19,832 bases of DNA from Ruminococcus sp. UBA7477 (GTDB taxonomy: Bacteria; Bacillota; Clostridia; Oscillospirales; Ruminococcaceae). A program made the position numbers and the translations under genes. A model generated the notes under the pieces. That model was given only the letters and a program-made list of their open reading frames with translations, did no database searches and was not told the DNA's origin. The stretch spans positions 1 to 19,832 of the forward strand of contig DLOT01000005.1 of assembly GCA_002479715.1 (NCBI GenBank), in the 5' to 3' direction. Shown here piece by piece: positions 8,165 through 15,387 of the stretch (the first letter of the stretch is position 1; every line of letters begins with the position of its first letter).

Positions 8165-9172
8165 TCACCATATTTTGCAAAGCTTATAAAGCAGAGGTCT
8201 TCCGTATACCTGAAAAATTCTCGAAACAAAAAGCATAAGCTTACGCGGAGCTTTTTCGCACAAGCCGATATAAATGCCCTTTAGCCCCTTTCGCGCAGGA
8301 GCCTTTCTCAGCGGCTCGTCCTTCCATGGGCTTTGCATTTTATAGCTCAGCCAGATCTTGGCGTATCGGTGCTTGCAGCCCTCTACCCACGGACGCTTGC
8401 TTAGAAAGCTTGTTGTGAAATGAATGATGACCGGCGCCTCCGCAGCCTGCCTGACCTGCTCTCGCGAGTAGAAGACGGGCGGATCCCGGTAGTAGAGCAT
8501 TTCATCGTAAGTGAAATCGTAGAAAATCGTAACGGAATTGAATTTCGGCTCAAGGCAGAATGTTTCGTGCGAAAGCACAGCGTTCAAGACTCCCTGATCG
8601 CCCTGCTGAAGCTTTCCGTGCTTTTTTGCTATAAACCGAATAAGCTTGTCCTCAATGCTGCGGCTTCTCCATTTTCTGAGGTCGATCAGCATAACGCCCG
8701 AGTTAAACATAATGTCTGTCGGCCGCAGATCGATATTACCTCTGTAGAGCTTGCTGAATGCGTCATTCAGCGCTCCTATCGTGTTGCCTTGCAAATCGGT
8801 ATCCCATAGTTCTTTTAGAGAATGGTTTATTATTATATCGCAGTCGAGATACAGTACTCTGTCCGCGTCCCGCGGAAGAAGGCTTCCGATAAAAAGCCTT
8901 GCGTACTGGCTGATCGAGCCGCGGTCTGTGTTGATGCCTGCGGGCAGCCTGCTAACGTCTGCTTTGAGCCAACAAGGCTCACTGCGGCCGAAGCTTTTGC
9001 ACACGCCCGTAATACGTTCCTTGTTTATTTGCGAAATGCCGCCGTCCAACACATAAAGACGGATTTCATCAAAATCCTTGTTGTTTGCCAGCAGTGACAG
9101 CGCGGATATTCCCATTATGTCCGCAAAATTGTCATCTGAGGCATATACTATATTCATGCAGTTATCGCTCAT
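8165..9172 (-). CDS. Family 8 glycosyltransferase (GT8)
   Basis: A 335-aa retaining GT-A glycosyltransferase of the GT8 family (LgtC/GspA type). MNIVYASDDNF begins the nucleotide-sugar fold, the metal-binding DxD is Asp110-Cys-Asp112 in LYLDCDIII, and FNSGVMLIDLRKW plus QGDQGVLNAV are family landmarks. GT8 members usually transfer galactose or glucose from UDP-sugars; the donor here is unknown. AAAGGA is 7 nt before the ATG. This is the first gene of the glycan operon, 57 nt before the CDP-alcohol-family gene, and is preceded by a leader of about 214 nt and a strong promoter. Confidence 0.92.
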   Translation of the reverse strand: MSDNCMNIVYASDDNFADIMGISALSLLANNKDFDEIRLYVLDGGISQINKERITGVCKSFGRSEPCWLKADVSRLPAGINTDRGSISQYARLFIGSLLPRDADRVLYLDCDIIINHSLKELWDTDLQGNTIGALNDAFSKLYRGNIDLRPTDIMFNSGVMLIDLRKWRSRSIEDKLIRFIAKKHGKLQQGDQGVLNAVLSHETFCLEPKFNSVTIFYDFTYDEMLYYRDPPVFYSREQVRQAAEAPVIIHFTTSFLSKRPWVEGCKHRYAKIWLSYKMQSPWKDEPLRKAPARKGLKGIYIGLCEKAPRKLMLFVSRIFQVYGRPLLYKLCKIW

Positions 9173-9386
9173 AATCTTATCCTTTCGCGGACGGGCTTTT
9201 GCCTTTCGGGGCTTCTGCCGATGCGCATTGCCGACAAGCGGCGAAGCTCAGCTCTGCGAAAAGCCGCTGATATGCGGCGGGTTAATTTATGATGTGAAAA
9301 GAAGCCCTTGGTTATACATCTTTATGATGCATACGCGCAAAGTCATAAAAACTTAAATATTATAACAATAGTCATGTGGCTATTTC
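9173..9386 (-). promoter_or_regulatory. Structured 5' leader of the glycan operon
   Basis: About 214 nt separate the predicted transcription start from the GT8 start codon. Three pairings are visible: an 8-bp stem with one G-U pair and a 5-nt loop at 9313-9333; a 5-bp GCCGC/GCGGC stem at 9263-9278 followed by UUUU in the RNA; and an exact 8-nt long-range pairing GGGCTTCT/AGAAGCCC between 9300-9307 and 9209-9216 that would enclose the second hairpin. I do not recognise a known riboswitch class, and no long U-tract is present. No gene is visible in this stretch. Confidence 0.5.
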
Positions 9387-9392
9387 TAATTT

Positions 9393-9421
9393 AGTATATC
9401 ATATACTTCATGGAGTGTCAA
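9393..9421 (-). promoter_or_regulatory. Sigma-A-type promoter of the glycan operon
   Basis: Minus-strand TTGACA (9416-9421), a 17-nt spacer and TATACT (9393-9398). Transcription should start near 9386 and run through the nine downstream genes, for which I see no convincing internal terminator. Confidence 0.85.
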
Positions 9422-9435
9422 CCCCAAAGCCCGAA

Positions 9436-9479
9436 AAAATGACAAAATAGCTCCAAAACAATGACAAAGCAGTGACAAA
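9436..9479 (-). repeat. Four tandem 11-bp repeats upstream of the glycan promoter
   Basis: On the minus strand the 44 bases split into four 11-mers: TTTGTCACTGC, TTTGTCATTGT, TTTGGAGCTAT and TTTGTCATTTT. Three carry TTTGTCA and one is degenerate. They lie at about -50 to -93 from the predicted start, between the flippase terminator and the -35 box. The 11-bp period, about one helical turn, is typical of direct-repeat sites for OmpR/PhoB-family response regulators, so this is a likely activator site. The regulator itself is not in the window. Confidence 0.6.
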
Positions 9480-9490
9480 TTGCGACGCGG

Positions 9491-9529
9491 ATAAAAAATA
9501 ATCGCCCTGCCGGAACACCGGAAAGGCGA
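9491..9529 (-). terminator. Intrinsic terminator after the flippase gene
   Basis: A minus-strand hairpin with arms of 12 positions (one mismatch, one G-U), loop UGUU, at 9502-9529, followed by UUAUUUUUUA. It lies 16 nt past the flippase stop and separates that transcript from the glycan operon promoter. Confidence 0.88.
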
Positions 9530-9544
9530 AAACGCAAGTTATAT

Positions 9545-11014
9545 TCAGCAATCAGCTTTATGAAGCAGAGCAGAGATCTTATCTGATATCTGATGTACTA
9601 TGAAAACGGCAATAGGCTCTTTGGCTGCTAGAAGAATAACAGCATATACTCCGAAAAACAGCACTGCCGATATTAACAGAGTCAGGAAGTTTGAAAGCCC
9701 GAGAAGCTTGACCCAAAGCGAGCAGACGACCGCGGCGCAGCTTGCTATAGCGATAAGGCCAAACCTTATTCTCTTTGCAATGTCTTTTACCATGTCCCGC
9801 AGGAAATAGAACTGAACGATCCATACAGCAGCCTCGGCAGCAAGGGTTCCGATAGCTGCGCCTGTTGATGCCAGAGGGGGGATAAGTATCAGATTGAGTA
9901 TAAGATCCACGGCTGCGCCGGCAAGCTCGGAATACATGACGTATTTTTCTCTGCCTGTTGGTACGAGTATCTGTATTCCCATAATGTTTGTCATGCCTAT
10001 TATCGGCACGGTGAAGATGATGACCTGCATCGGGGTTATCGAGTTTCCGTATTGTCCGCCTGCCAGAAAGAACACGCTTTCTTTTGCAAACAGCATGAAA
10101 TAAATTGCAACGGGCATAGAAACTATCAAAACGAAATTAAATGCCTTACGCGATATTTTTTCAAATTCGTCTGTCAGGTTGTGCTGAATATAATACGACA
10201 CCCTCGGGAGCAGGACTGCTCCGAGCGAGGTCACAACGCTGACAAGAATGAGCTTTACCTTTGTAGCGACATTGTAGTAGCCGACGTCGTTGTCTGTCTT
10301 CATAAATCCCAGCATAGCCGCGTCGAGGTGTATATAGATCGTGGTCGCGCAGGACATTGCAAAGAAAACCGCAATGGGCTTGAAATGCTGTTTAAAATTG
10401 TATTGCCCGACGGGCTGTATATCTACATACTTATGCAAGTGAATGAAGTTGAAAACATTTGAGGCCGACGATGCGAATATAGAGATCGCTCCGTAGATGA
10501 TATAGTCCTCCTTGGAGTGGATCATCGCAAACATGGAAATAACGCCTATCAGCTTGAAAAGCAGGGAACGCATCGTGATATAGGTATACTGTTCGACCGC
10601 CTTGTAGAGCCACTCAGAGCCTATCGCGTTAAAAAGGATCGTCGAGCTGATAACTATAAAAAGCGTTTTTTCCCCGCGCATTTTCGGAACGAATGTCAGC
10701 GCCGAAAAAAACAGCAAATATGCAACGGCGCACATTACCATTCCGATAATGAATATCTCCTGAAAGACCTTTGTCAGAGCCTTCCGGTCATCTCTGACCT
10801 TAGCGCAGGTCCGTATTCCGTAGGTCGGGATACCCAGCTGGGCTATTATGACGAAATATGTCACTACCGAGTTCGCAAACGATACCTTGCCAGTTCCCTC
10901 CGGCAAAAGCACTCTTGAAATATAGGGAAAGGTTATGATAGGGAAAATGAACGAACTCATAGACAATATGACGTTCATTATAAAATTATGGCTGATTGAT
11001 TTCTGTTTATCCAT
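9545..11014 (-). CDS. Wzx-type oligosaccharide flippase (MOP superfamily)
   Basis: A 489-aa integral membrane protein with about 12-14 hydrophobic segments. The N-terminal SFIFPIITFPYISRVLLPEG and FANSVVTYFVIIAQLGIPTYG are typical of polysaccharide-export flippases, which move undecaprenyl-linked repeat units to the outer face of the membrane. It probably serves the adjacent glycan operon together with the Wzy-like protein. It is transcribed alone: it has its own -35/-10 and its own terminator. The ATG at 11014 is directly preceded by an in-frame TAA, which fixes the start upstream. The only Shine-Dalgarno-like sequence (AAAAGGAAC) is unusually far, about 14-16 nt, suggesting modest translation. 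Confidence 0.92.
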   Translation of the reverse strand: MDKQKSISHNFIMNVILSMSSFIFPIITFPYISRVLLPEGTGKVSFANSVVTYFVIIAQLGIPTYGIRTCAKVRDDRKALTKVFQEIFIIGMVMCAVAYLLFFSALTFVPKMRGEKTLFIVISSTILFNAIGSEWLYKAVEQYTYITMRSLLFKLIGVISMFAMIHSKEDYIIYGAISIFASSASNVFNFIHLHKYVDIQPVGQYNFKQHFKPIAVFFAMSCATTIYIHLDAAMLGFMKTDNDVGYYNVATKVKLILVSVVTSLGAVLLPRVSYYIQHNLTDEFEKISRKAFNFVLIVSMPVAIYFMLFAKESVFFLAGGQYGNSITPMQVIIFTVPIIGMTNIMGIQILVPTGREKYVMYSELAGAAVDLILNLILIPPLASTGAAIGTLAAEAAVWIVQFYFLRDMVKDIAKRIRFGLIAIASCAAVVCSLWVKLLGLSNFLTLLISAVLFFGVYAVILLAAKEPIAVFIVHQISDKISALLHKADC

Positions 11015-11062
11015 TTATGTTGAATACCGTTCCTTTTGATGTGTCTGTGTTTATACATTGTG

Positions 11063-11091
11063 ATTATACCACTGCCTGCGAAAAACGTCAA
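11063..11091 (-). promoter_or_regulatory. Promoter of the flippase gene
   Basis: Minus-strand TTGACG (11086-11091), a 17-nt spacer and a perfect TATAAT (11063-11068). The -35 lies in the loop and arm of a 7-bp palindrome, AAAAACG-N5-CGTTTTT (11081-11099), which could be an operator. Confidence 0.85.
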
Positions 11092-11150
11092 GCGTTTTTG
11101 CGGCTGTTTATGATTATGCGGTTCAGGAGGGTCTGCCGCCGCATTGCTTA

Positions 11151-11178
11151 GGAAAGAAAAGAAGCGGTCCGGCGCTTC
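11151..11178 (-). terminator. Intrinsic terminator after the bile-salt-hydrolase-type gene
   Basis: Minus-strand stem GAAGCG/CGCTTC with a 6-nt loop (11161-11178), followed by UUUUCUUUCC. It begins about 28 nt past the stop of the hydrolase gene and ends the cupin-hydrolase transcript. Confidence 0.75.
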
Positions 11179-11206
11179 CCGAAAAAAGAAACGCAGGCCC
11201 GCTTTG

Positions 11207-12178
11207 TCAGCCGTTATTATGACGGAATATCTGCTGCCCGAGAACAGGTCGGAACAGCGAAAGCTCGCGTCCGTCAAGGTTCTCCTTTGACATATCGACA
11301 GCTGATATCTGTCTGTTGCCGTAGAATGAGTAATAGTAAATGCCCGTGTCGGCGCTGCAACAGGAGGTGTAGAGTGTTGCTTCAAACATTCCGCCGTCAA
11401 GCTTGCAGCAGCCTTTCGGCCATTCGACCGAGCCGAGGATCTTGAAAAACTGTGTGACGCTTTCTTCCTCGCTTACGCCAGATACCGAGTGATTTCTGAC
11501 AAATGCAGCTCTTGCAAACCGCGACTGTGACGACCAGTCCCCCGGCAGTCCCATAGCCCCCAGCCCCTTGCTGAAAGAGAGCCTCTCGCCCGAAAACTGA
11601 GGTTCTTCCGCGGAAAGAGATGAGTATTCCTGCATAGCTTCCAACTGCATAGGAAAGGGAGGGTTGTTTGTCAGAACCCCATAGGGGTTATCGTATATTT
11701 TCATTCCGCCGCTGACGCACTCAACGGTTATTGCCCCCGTCTTGTCGGCGATAAGCCAGTGAAGCTGTGCCGGCGGCATTTTGTCGTTGAAAGCAACATT
11801 AGTCACTCTTGTATTATACAGAAGCTTCTCGGCTTGTGCAACGCTTTCGCATTTGCCGAGTATCCACGGTATAAGCTCAAACTGTGCGATATTATGCATA
11901 CCGTCGTCCAAAGGCTTTTCGTATACCGCATTGCCGACAAAATTCAGCCCTGCCATGCAAAGCCCTTTTTCGTTCATGCCGTCGTAAAAAAGCGGAAATC
12001 CATCTGAAATATGCGCCATTCCGATCATTGCGTAGTGGCTGTTCAAAGCTTCACCGCTGCGAAGCGCAAACCGAAAGCCCCTCGGCGCGACGGCTATCTG
12101 CTCTCCGTATGCGAACTCATTGTCGAGCGTGCGTCCAAAGTAGAAGCCGTTAGTTTTGTAAGTTGCCGCCGTACACAT
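11207..12178 (-). CDS. bsh: Choloylglycine hydrolase-family Ntn amidase (bile salt hydrolase type)
   Basis: A 323-aa cytosolic N-terminal-nucleophile hydrolase that cleaves linear amides; family members deconjugate glycine- or taurine-bile acids or open penicillin V. The nucleophile Cys2 follows Met1. The other residues known from Clostridium perfringens BSH are all in place: Arg16 and Asp19 (GRTLDNE), Asn79 (GLCMAGLNF), Asn171 (GVLTNN) and Arg220 (SQSRFAR). Asn79 at the position that is often Tyr in penicillin V acylases favours bile salt hydrolase. TLYTSCCSADTGIYYY and AVDMSKENLDG also match the BSH C-terminal part. No signal peptide. Its ATG shares one base with the stop of the cupin gene (TGATG), so translation is probably coupled. 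This fits a gut habitat; if the host lives in the rumen, another amide may be the substrate. Confidence 0.9.
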   Translation of the reverse strand: MCTAATYKTNGFYFGRTLDNEFAYGEQIAVAPRGFRFALRSGEALNSHYAMIGMAHISDGFPLFYDGMNEKGLCMAGLNFVGNAVYEKPLDDGMHNIAQFELIPWILGKCESVAQAEKLLYNTRVTNVAFNDKMPPAQLHWLIADKTGAITVECVSGGMKIYDNPYGVLTNNPPFPMQLEAMQEYSSLSAEEPQFSGERLSFSKGLGAMGLPGDWSSQSRFARAAFVRNHSVSGVSEEESVTQFFKILGSVEWPKGCCKLDGGMFEATLYTSCCSADTGIYYYSFYGNRQISAVDMSKENLDGRELSLFRPVLGQQIFRHNNG

Positions 12179-12501
12179 CAGTAGGAAACCACAAGGAGCA
12201 TCTTAAATCTGTCCTCTCCGAAAACGGCATGGGGGATGTCCTTCGGCATTATCAGCGTTTCGCCCTGCTCCAGGCAGAAGACCTCTCCGCCGACTGTAAA
12301 TCTGCCGCGCCCTTCAAGAACGGTCACCATAGCGTCGCCGCCTGCCGCGTGAGTAGAGATCTCCTCTCCTTTTTCAAACGAGAATACAGTCATGCTCATC
12401 TTGTCGTTCTGGACAAGTGTTTTGCTTGCGACCTGACCTGGCTGATAGTCTATCTGCTCGCGAAGCATGAGCTTCTGCTGCTTTTCAATATTCTTATACA
12501 T
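12178..12501 (-). CDS. Small single-domain cupin protein
   Basis: A 107-aa protein that is one cupin barrel. Motif 1 is GEEISTHAAGGDAMVTVLEG and motif 2 is GETLIMPKDIPHAVFG, ending in FKMLLVVSY. In motif 1 the usual HxH reads HAA and the Glu is an Asp, so metal binding, if any, is non-canonical; the motif-2 His is kept. This form is common in small clostridial cupins of unknown role. The gene overlaps the hydrolase start by one base and so is its translational partner. It may be a ligand sensor or chaperone-like partner, but nothing in the sequence proves that. GGGAAG lies about 11 nt before the ATG and GGTG closer. Confidence 0.85.
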   Translation of the reverse strand: MYKNIEKQQKLMLREQIDYQPGQVASKTLVQNDKMSMTVFSFEKGEEISTHAAGGDAMVTVLEGRGRFTVGGEVFCLEQGETLIMPKDIPHAVFGEDRFKMLLVVSY

Positions 12502-12521
12502 TCATATCACCGCTTCCCGTT

Positions 12522-12550
12522 ATGTTATGATCGGTACATATACTTGTGAA
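12522..12550 (-). promoter_or_regulatory. Possible promoter of the cupin-hydrolase pair
   Basis: TTCACA (12545-12550), a 17-nt spacer and TAACAT (12522-12527) on the minus strand. The -35 matches consensus at five of six positions and the -10 at four. No U-tract terminator is visible between asnA and this site, so read-through from the T-box operon is also possible. Confidence 0.4.
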
Positions 12551-12595
12551 CGCCGCCTCCGGGAGGAAAGCGCCGCTGAACCTATTATTCACCGT

Positions 12596-13606
12596 TTATA
12601 GTAATGTTATGCCTTTTTCGGCGCACTCTTTTATCATATCCTCGCTCCAGACCGAAGCCTGAACCTCGCCGATATGCGCCTTTTCAAGCAGGAACATACA
12701 CAAGCGCGACTGTCCTATTCCTCCGCCTATGGTAAGCGGCAGCGTGCCGTTTGCAATCCCTTGGTGGTATTCGTATTTCATTCTGTCCTCTGCTCCTGCC
12801 TCTTTGAGCTGAGAGGCAAGAGAGGCTTCGTCCACTCTTATTCCCATTGAAGATATTTCAAGCGCAGAGCCCAGCGTGTCGTCCCACATAAGAATGTCGC
12901 CGTTGAGCTGCCAGTCGTCATAGTCGGGCGCTCTGCCGTCATGCCTTATACCGGATCTGAGCTTGCCGCCTATCTGCATGATAAAAACCGTCCTGTGTTC
13001 CTTTGTGACGGCGTTCTCGCGCTCCTTGGGGGTCAGCTCGGGATACATATCCTCCAGCTCCTGCGTCGTCACAAAGAAAACGTCCTCGCATACCTGCGCC
13101 GTCAGCTGAGGATAGCGCATACGCACCTTGCGCTTTGTGTAAACTATTGCCTTGACTATGCATCTGACCGTTTCTTTTAAAAACTCCGTATTTCTCTGCT
13201 CTCTTGTGATGACCTTTTCCCAGTCCCACTGGTCAACGAAGACAGAGTGAATGCTGTCTGTCTGATCGTCACGGCGAATGGCGTTCATATCGGTATAGAT
13301 CCCCTCACCGGCATTGTAGCCGTAGCGGGAAAGAGCCATGCGCTTCCATTTGGCAAGCGACTGAACGACCTCTGCACTGCCCGATATCTCCTTGAAATCA
13401 AATTCGACCTTGCGTTCAACTCCGTTGAGGTCGTCGTTTATACCGCTGCCGTGTCTGACGATGAGCGGCGCGGAAACGCGGTCTAGAGTCAGCGCGAAGG
13501 ATAAAGACTGTTGAAAGATATCCTTGATATACTTGATAGCGTGCTGTGTTTCGCGCAGTGAAAGCGCAGAGCTGTAGCCTGCCGGAACGTAAATCTTGTC
13601 TGACAT
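12596..13606 (-). CDS. asnA: Aspartate-ammonia ligase (asparagine synthetase A)
   Basis: A 336-aa AsnA, which makes asparagine from aspartate, ammonia and ATP using a class II aminoacyl-tRNA-synthetase-like fold. Typical AsnA blocks are present: LIVRHGSGINDDLNGVERKV, FDFKEI, VVQSLAKWKR, IRRDDQTDSIHSVFVDQWDW, and the C-terminal LPLTIGGGIGQSRLCMFLL. The length matches the family. AAAGGA is 8 nt before ATG. It follows asnS by only 26 nt with no terminator between, so both tRNA-charging and amino-acid-supply genes sit behind one asparagine-sensing T-box. Cytoplasmic. Confidence 0.97.
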   Translation of the reverse strand: MSDKIYVPAGYSSALSLRETQHAIKYIKDIFQQSLSFALTLDRVSAPLIVRHGSGINDDLNGVERKVEFDFKEISGSAEVVQSLAKWKRMALSRYGYNAGEGIYTDMNAIRRDDQTDSIHSVFVDQWDWEKVITREQRNTEFLKETVRCIVKAIVYTKRKVRMRYPQLTAQVCEDVFFVTTQELEDMYPELTPKERENAVTKEHRTVFIMQIGGKLRSGIRHDGRAPDYDDWQLNGDILMWDDTLGSALEISSMGIRVDEASLASQLKEAGAEDRMKYEYHQGIANGTLPLTIGGGIGQSRLCMFLLEKAHIGEVQASVWSEDMIKECAEKGITLL

Positions 13607-13632
13607 AAAATCAGTCCTTTCTTATCTGTAGA

Positions 13633-15003
13633 TCATCTTATGCTGCCGACCGTCCTCGGATAGAGTATAACGTCACGGATATTAGAGATTCCCGTAACAT
13701 ACATAATGAGCCTTTCAAAGCCGAGACCGAAGCCGCCGTGCGGAACAGAGCCGAACCTTCTCAGGTCAAGATAGTCGCTGTAAAGGTCAAGGTTCATGCC
13801 GCGCCGCTTCATTTCTGCGACAAGCTTATCGTAGCTCGCCTCTCTCTCGCTTCCGCCGATTATCTCGCCGACGCCCGGAACCAGCAGATCCACTGCCGCG
13901 ACCGTTTTGCCGTCGGCATTCTGCTTCATATAAAACGACTTGATCTCCTTCGGATAGTCGGTAACAAAAACAGCCTTTTTGAAGACCGTTTCCGAGATAT
14001 ATCTCTCATGCTCGGTCTGAAGATCGCAGCCCCATTCAACGGGGTAATTGAATTTGACATCGGCTTTTTTCAAAAGCTCTATCGCCTCGGTATAGGTGCA
14101 TACTCCGAAGTCGTGAGAGATAAGCTCTTCAAGCCGGGCGATTAGGCCGTTTTCAAAGTGCTTGTCGAAAAACTGCATTTCGCTTTGGCATTTGTCCAAT
14201 ATCTCGCGGATGACCGTCTTTATCATATCCTCGGCGATCTCAATTACATCGGGAAGCTCTGCAAATGCGATTTCAGGTTCGCAGTGCCAGAATTCAGCAA
14301 CGTGCCTAGGGGTGTTGCTGTTCTCGGCGCGGAACGACGGGCCGAAGGTATAGATCTTTCCCCATGCCATCGCCGCGACCTCGCCTTCGAGCTGACCGGA
14401 TACCGAAAGACCGGCTCTTTTGCCGAAAAAGTCGTTTGCGTAGTAGTCCGCTTCGTTTTTGTATTCGGTGTTGTAGCCTATCGTTGTGACCTGGAACATT
14501 TCTCCCGCGCCCTCGCAGTCGCTGCCGGTAATGAGCGGTGTGTTCACATAGACATAGTTTCTGCTCTGAAAGTAGCTGTGGATAGCCGCAGCCGCTACCG
14601 AGCGGACTCTGAACACAGCGTTAAAGGTATTTGTCCTGCCGCGCAGATGCGGCATCGTGCGGAGATATTCCAGCGTGTGGCGCTTTTTTTGCAGCGGATA
14701 TTCTGCCGGGCATTCGCCGAGAATATCTATTTTCGCGGCGTTGATCTCGACGCCGTTCTGAGCCGATTCCACTACCTCGCCTGTTACCCTGAGAGCTGTT
14801 CCGAGCTTGAGAGCCTCATCGAAATCCGAAAGCTTTTCCTTGTCGATAACAATTTGCAGGTGCTTGAGGGTCGTACCGTCATTAAGTTCTGCAAATGCGA
14901 CATTCTTGGAATTTCTGGCCGTTCTCACCCAGCCGCAGACTGTGACCTCCGTTTTGATAAGCGCTTTGTCCTGAAAGACAGCTCTGATATCCGTATGCTT
15001 CAT
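13633..15003 (-). CDS. asnS: Asparagine-tRNA ligase
   Basis: A 456-aa class II aminoacyl-tRNA synthetase. An OB-fold anticodon-binding domain (VCGWVRTARNSKNVAFAELN at about 23-42) is followed by the catalytic core. The core has the motif-2 region around FRAENSNTPRHVAEFWHCEPE and the motif-3 region GGFGLGFERLIMYVTGISNIRD. The HVAEFWHCEPE form is typical of AsnRS rather than AspRS, and the AAC specifier of the upstream T-box agrees. AAAGGA lies 5 nt before the ATG. It is the first gene of an asnS-asnA operon. Confidence 0.97.
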   Translation of the reverse strand: MKHTDIRAVFQDKALIKTEVTVCGWVRTARNSKNVAFAELNDGTTLKHLQIVIDKEKLSDFDEALKLGTALRVTGEVVESAQNGVEINAAKIDILGECPAEYPLQKKRHTLEYLRTMPHLRGRTNTFNAVFRVRSVAAAAIHSYFQSRNYVYVNTPLITGSDCEGAGEMFQVTTIGYNTEYKNEADYYANDFFGKRAGLSVSGQLEGEVAAMAWGKIYTFGPSFRAENSNTPRHVAEFWHCEPEIAFAELPDVIEIAEDMIKTVIREILDKCQSEMQFFDKHFENGLIARLEELISHDFGVCTYTEAIELLKKADVKFNYPVEWGCDLQTEHERYISETVFKKAVFVTDYPKEIKSFYMKQNADGKTVAAVDLLVPGVGEIIGGSEREASYDKLVAEMKRRGMNLDLYSDYLDLRRFGSVPHGGFGLGFERLIMYVTGISNIRDVILYPRTVGSIR

Positions 15004-15026
15004 AAAAATCCTTTCCTTTCGATCAG

Positions 15027-15068
15027 AAAAAATAACAACTCCCGCCCTACGCTTCCATAGGACGGGAG
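15027..15068 (-). terminator. T-box-controlled intrinsic terminator
   Basis: Stem CTCCCGTCCTA/TAGGGCGGGAG (15039-15068, one G-U) with loop TGGAAGCG, followed by UUGUUAUUUUUU. It ends about 23 nt before asnS. It is the default-off structure that competes with the T-box antiterminator. Confidence 0.9.
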
Positions 15069-15299
15069 AAAATATACTCTCGCGGTACCACCTAGATTAC
15101 CGATATATAAATACCGGTCTCTTTATTGCCGCTTAACGTGCGGCGCCGTCGCCCCTAATAAGCCCAAAGCCGTTGGGTTTGCTGCTCGGGAGTGTTATTC
15201 GCAAGGCACTCACTGCTGCGCGGGTCTCACCCTTCCGCGCTCTCTGGCTGCCGATCTTGCCGCTACTTCTCTCCGTCATGGCATTTTCGCTGTTCAATT
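15027..15299 (-). ncRNA. T-box riboswitch leader with asparagine (AAC) specifier
   Basis: A minus-strand leader of about 270 nt between a consensus promoter and asnS, which together fill the gene-free stretch here. The hallmark T-box AGGTGGTACCGCG is at 15081-15093 and can pair with the CCA end of uncharged tRNA. Upstream, a Stem I-like region contains AGAGAGC and a specifier context GAATAACAC, in which AAC (15194-15196) is an asparagine codon. Downstream is a terminator hairpin. Uncharged tRNA-Asn should stabilise the antiterminator and switch on asnS and asnA. Confidence 0.92.
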
Positions 15300-15305
15300 T
15301 ATCAC

Positions 15306-15334
15306 ATTATAATCCATTTTGCCTTGTCTGTCAA
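15306..15334 (-). promoter_or_regulatory. Consensus promoter of the asnS-asnA T-box operon
   Basis: A perfect TTGACA (15329-15334), 17-nt spacer and perfect TATAAT (15306-15311) on the minus strand, with start predicted near 15299. The promoter is strong, so control should lie mainly in the T-box. Confidence 0.93.
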
Positions 15335-15387
15335 GAGTTTTTTATCATAATGCGCCTCAGCAAACATATCACCAAAACGCGCCCGCC

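Noticed and set aside
10978..11400. 140-residue minus-strand frame
   Set aside because: Out of frame with the bile-salt-hydrolase-type gene, crosses its terminator and the flippase promoter, and has no domain signature.
12551..12595. GC-rich inverted repeat after asnA (CCTCC/GGAGG) as a terminator
   Set aside because: The loop is too small and there is no U-tract after it on the minus strand.
14158..15060. 300-residue open frame on the plus strand
   Set aside because: Antisense to asnS and reaching into the T-box leader; no recognisable motif.
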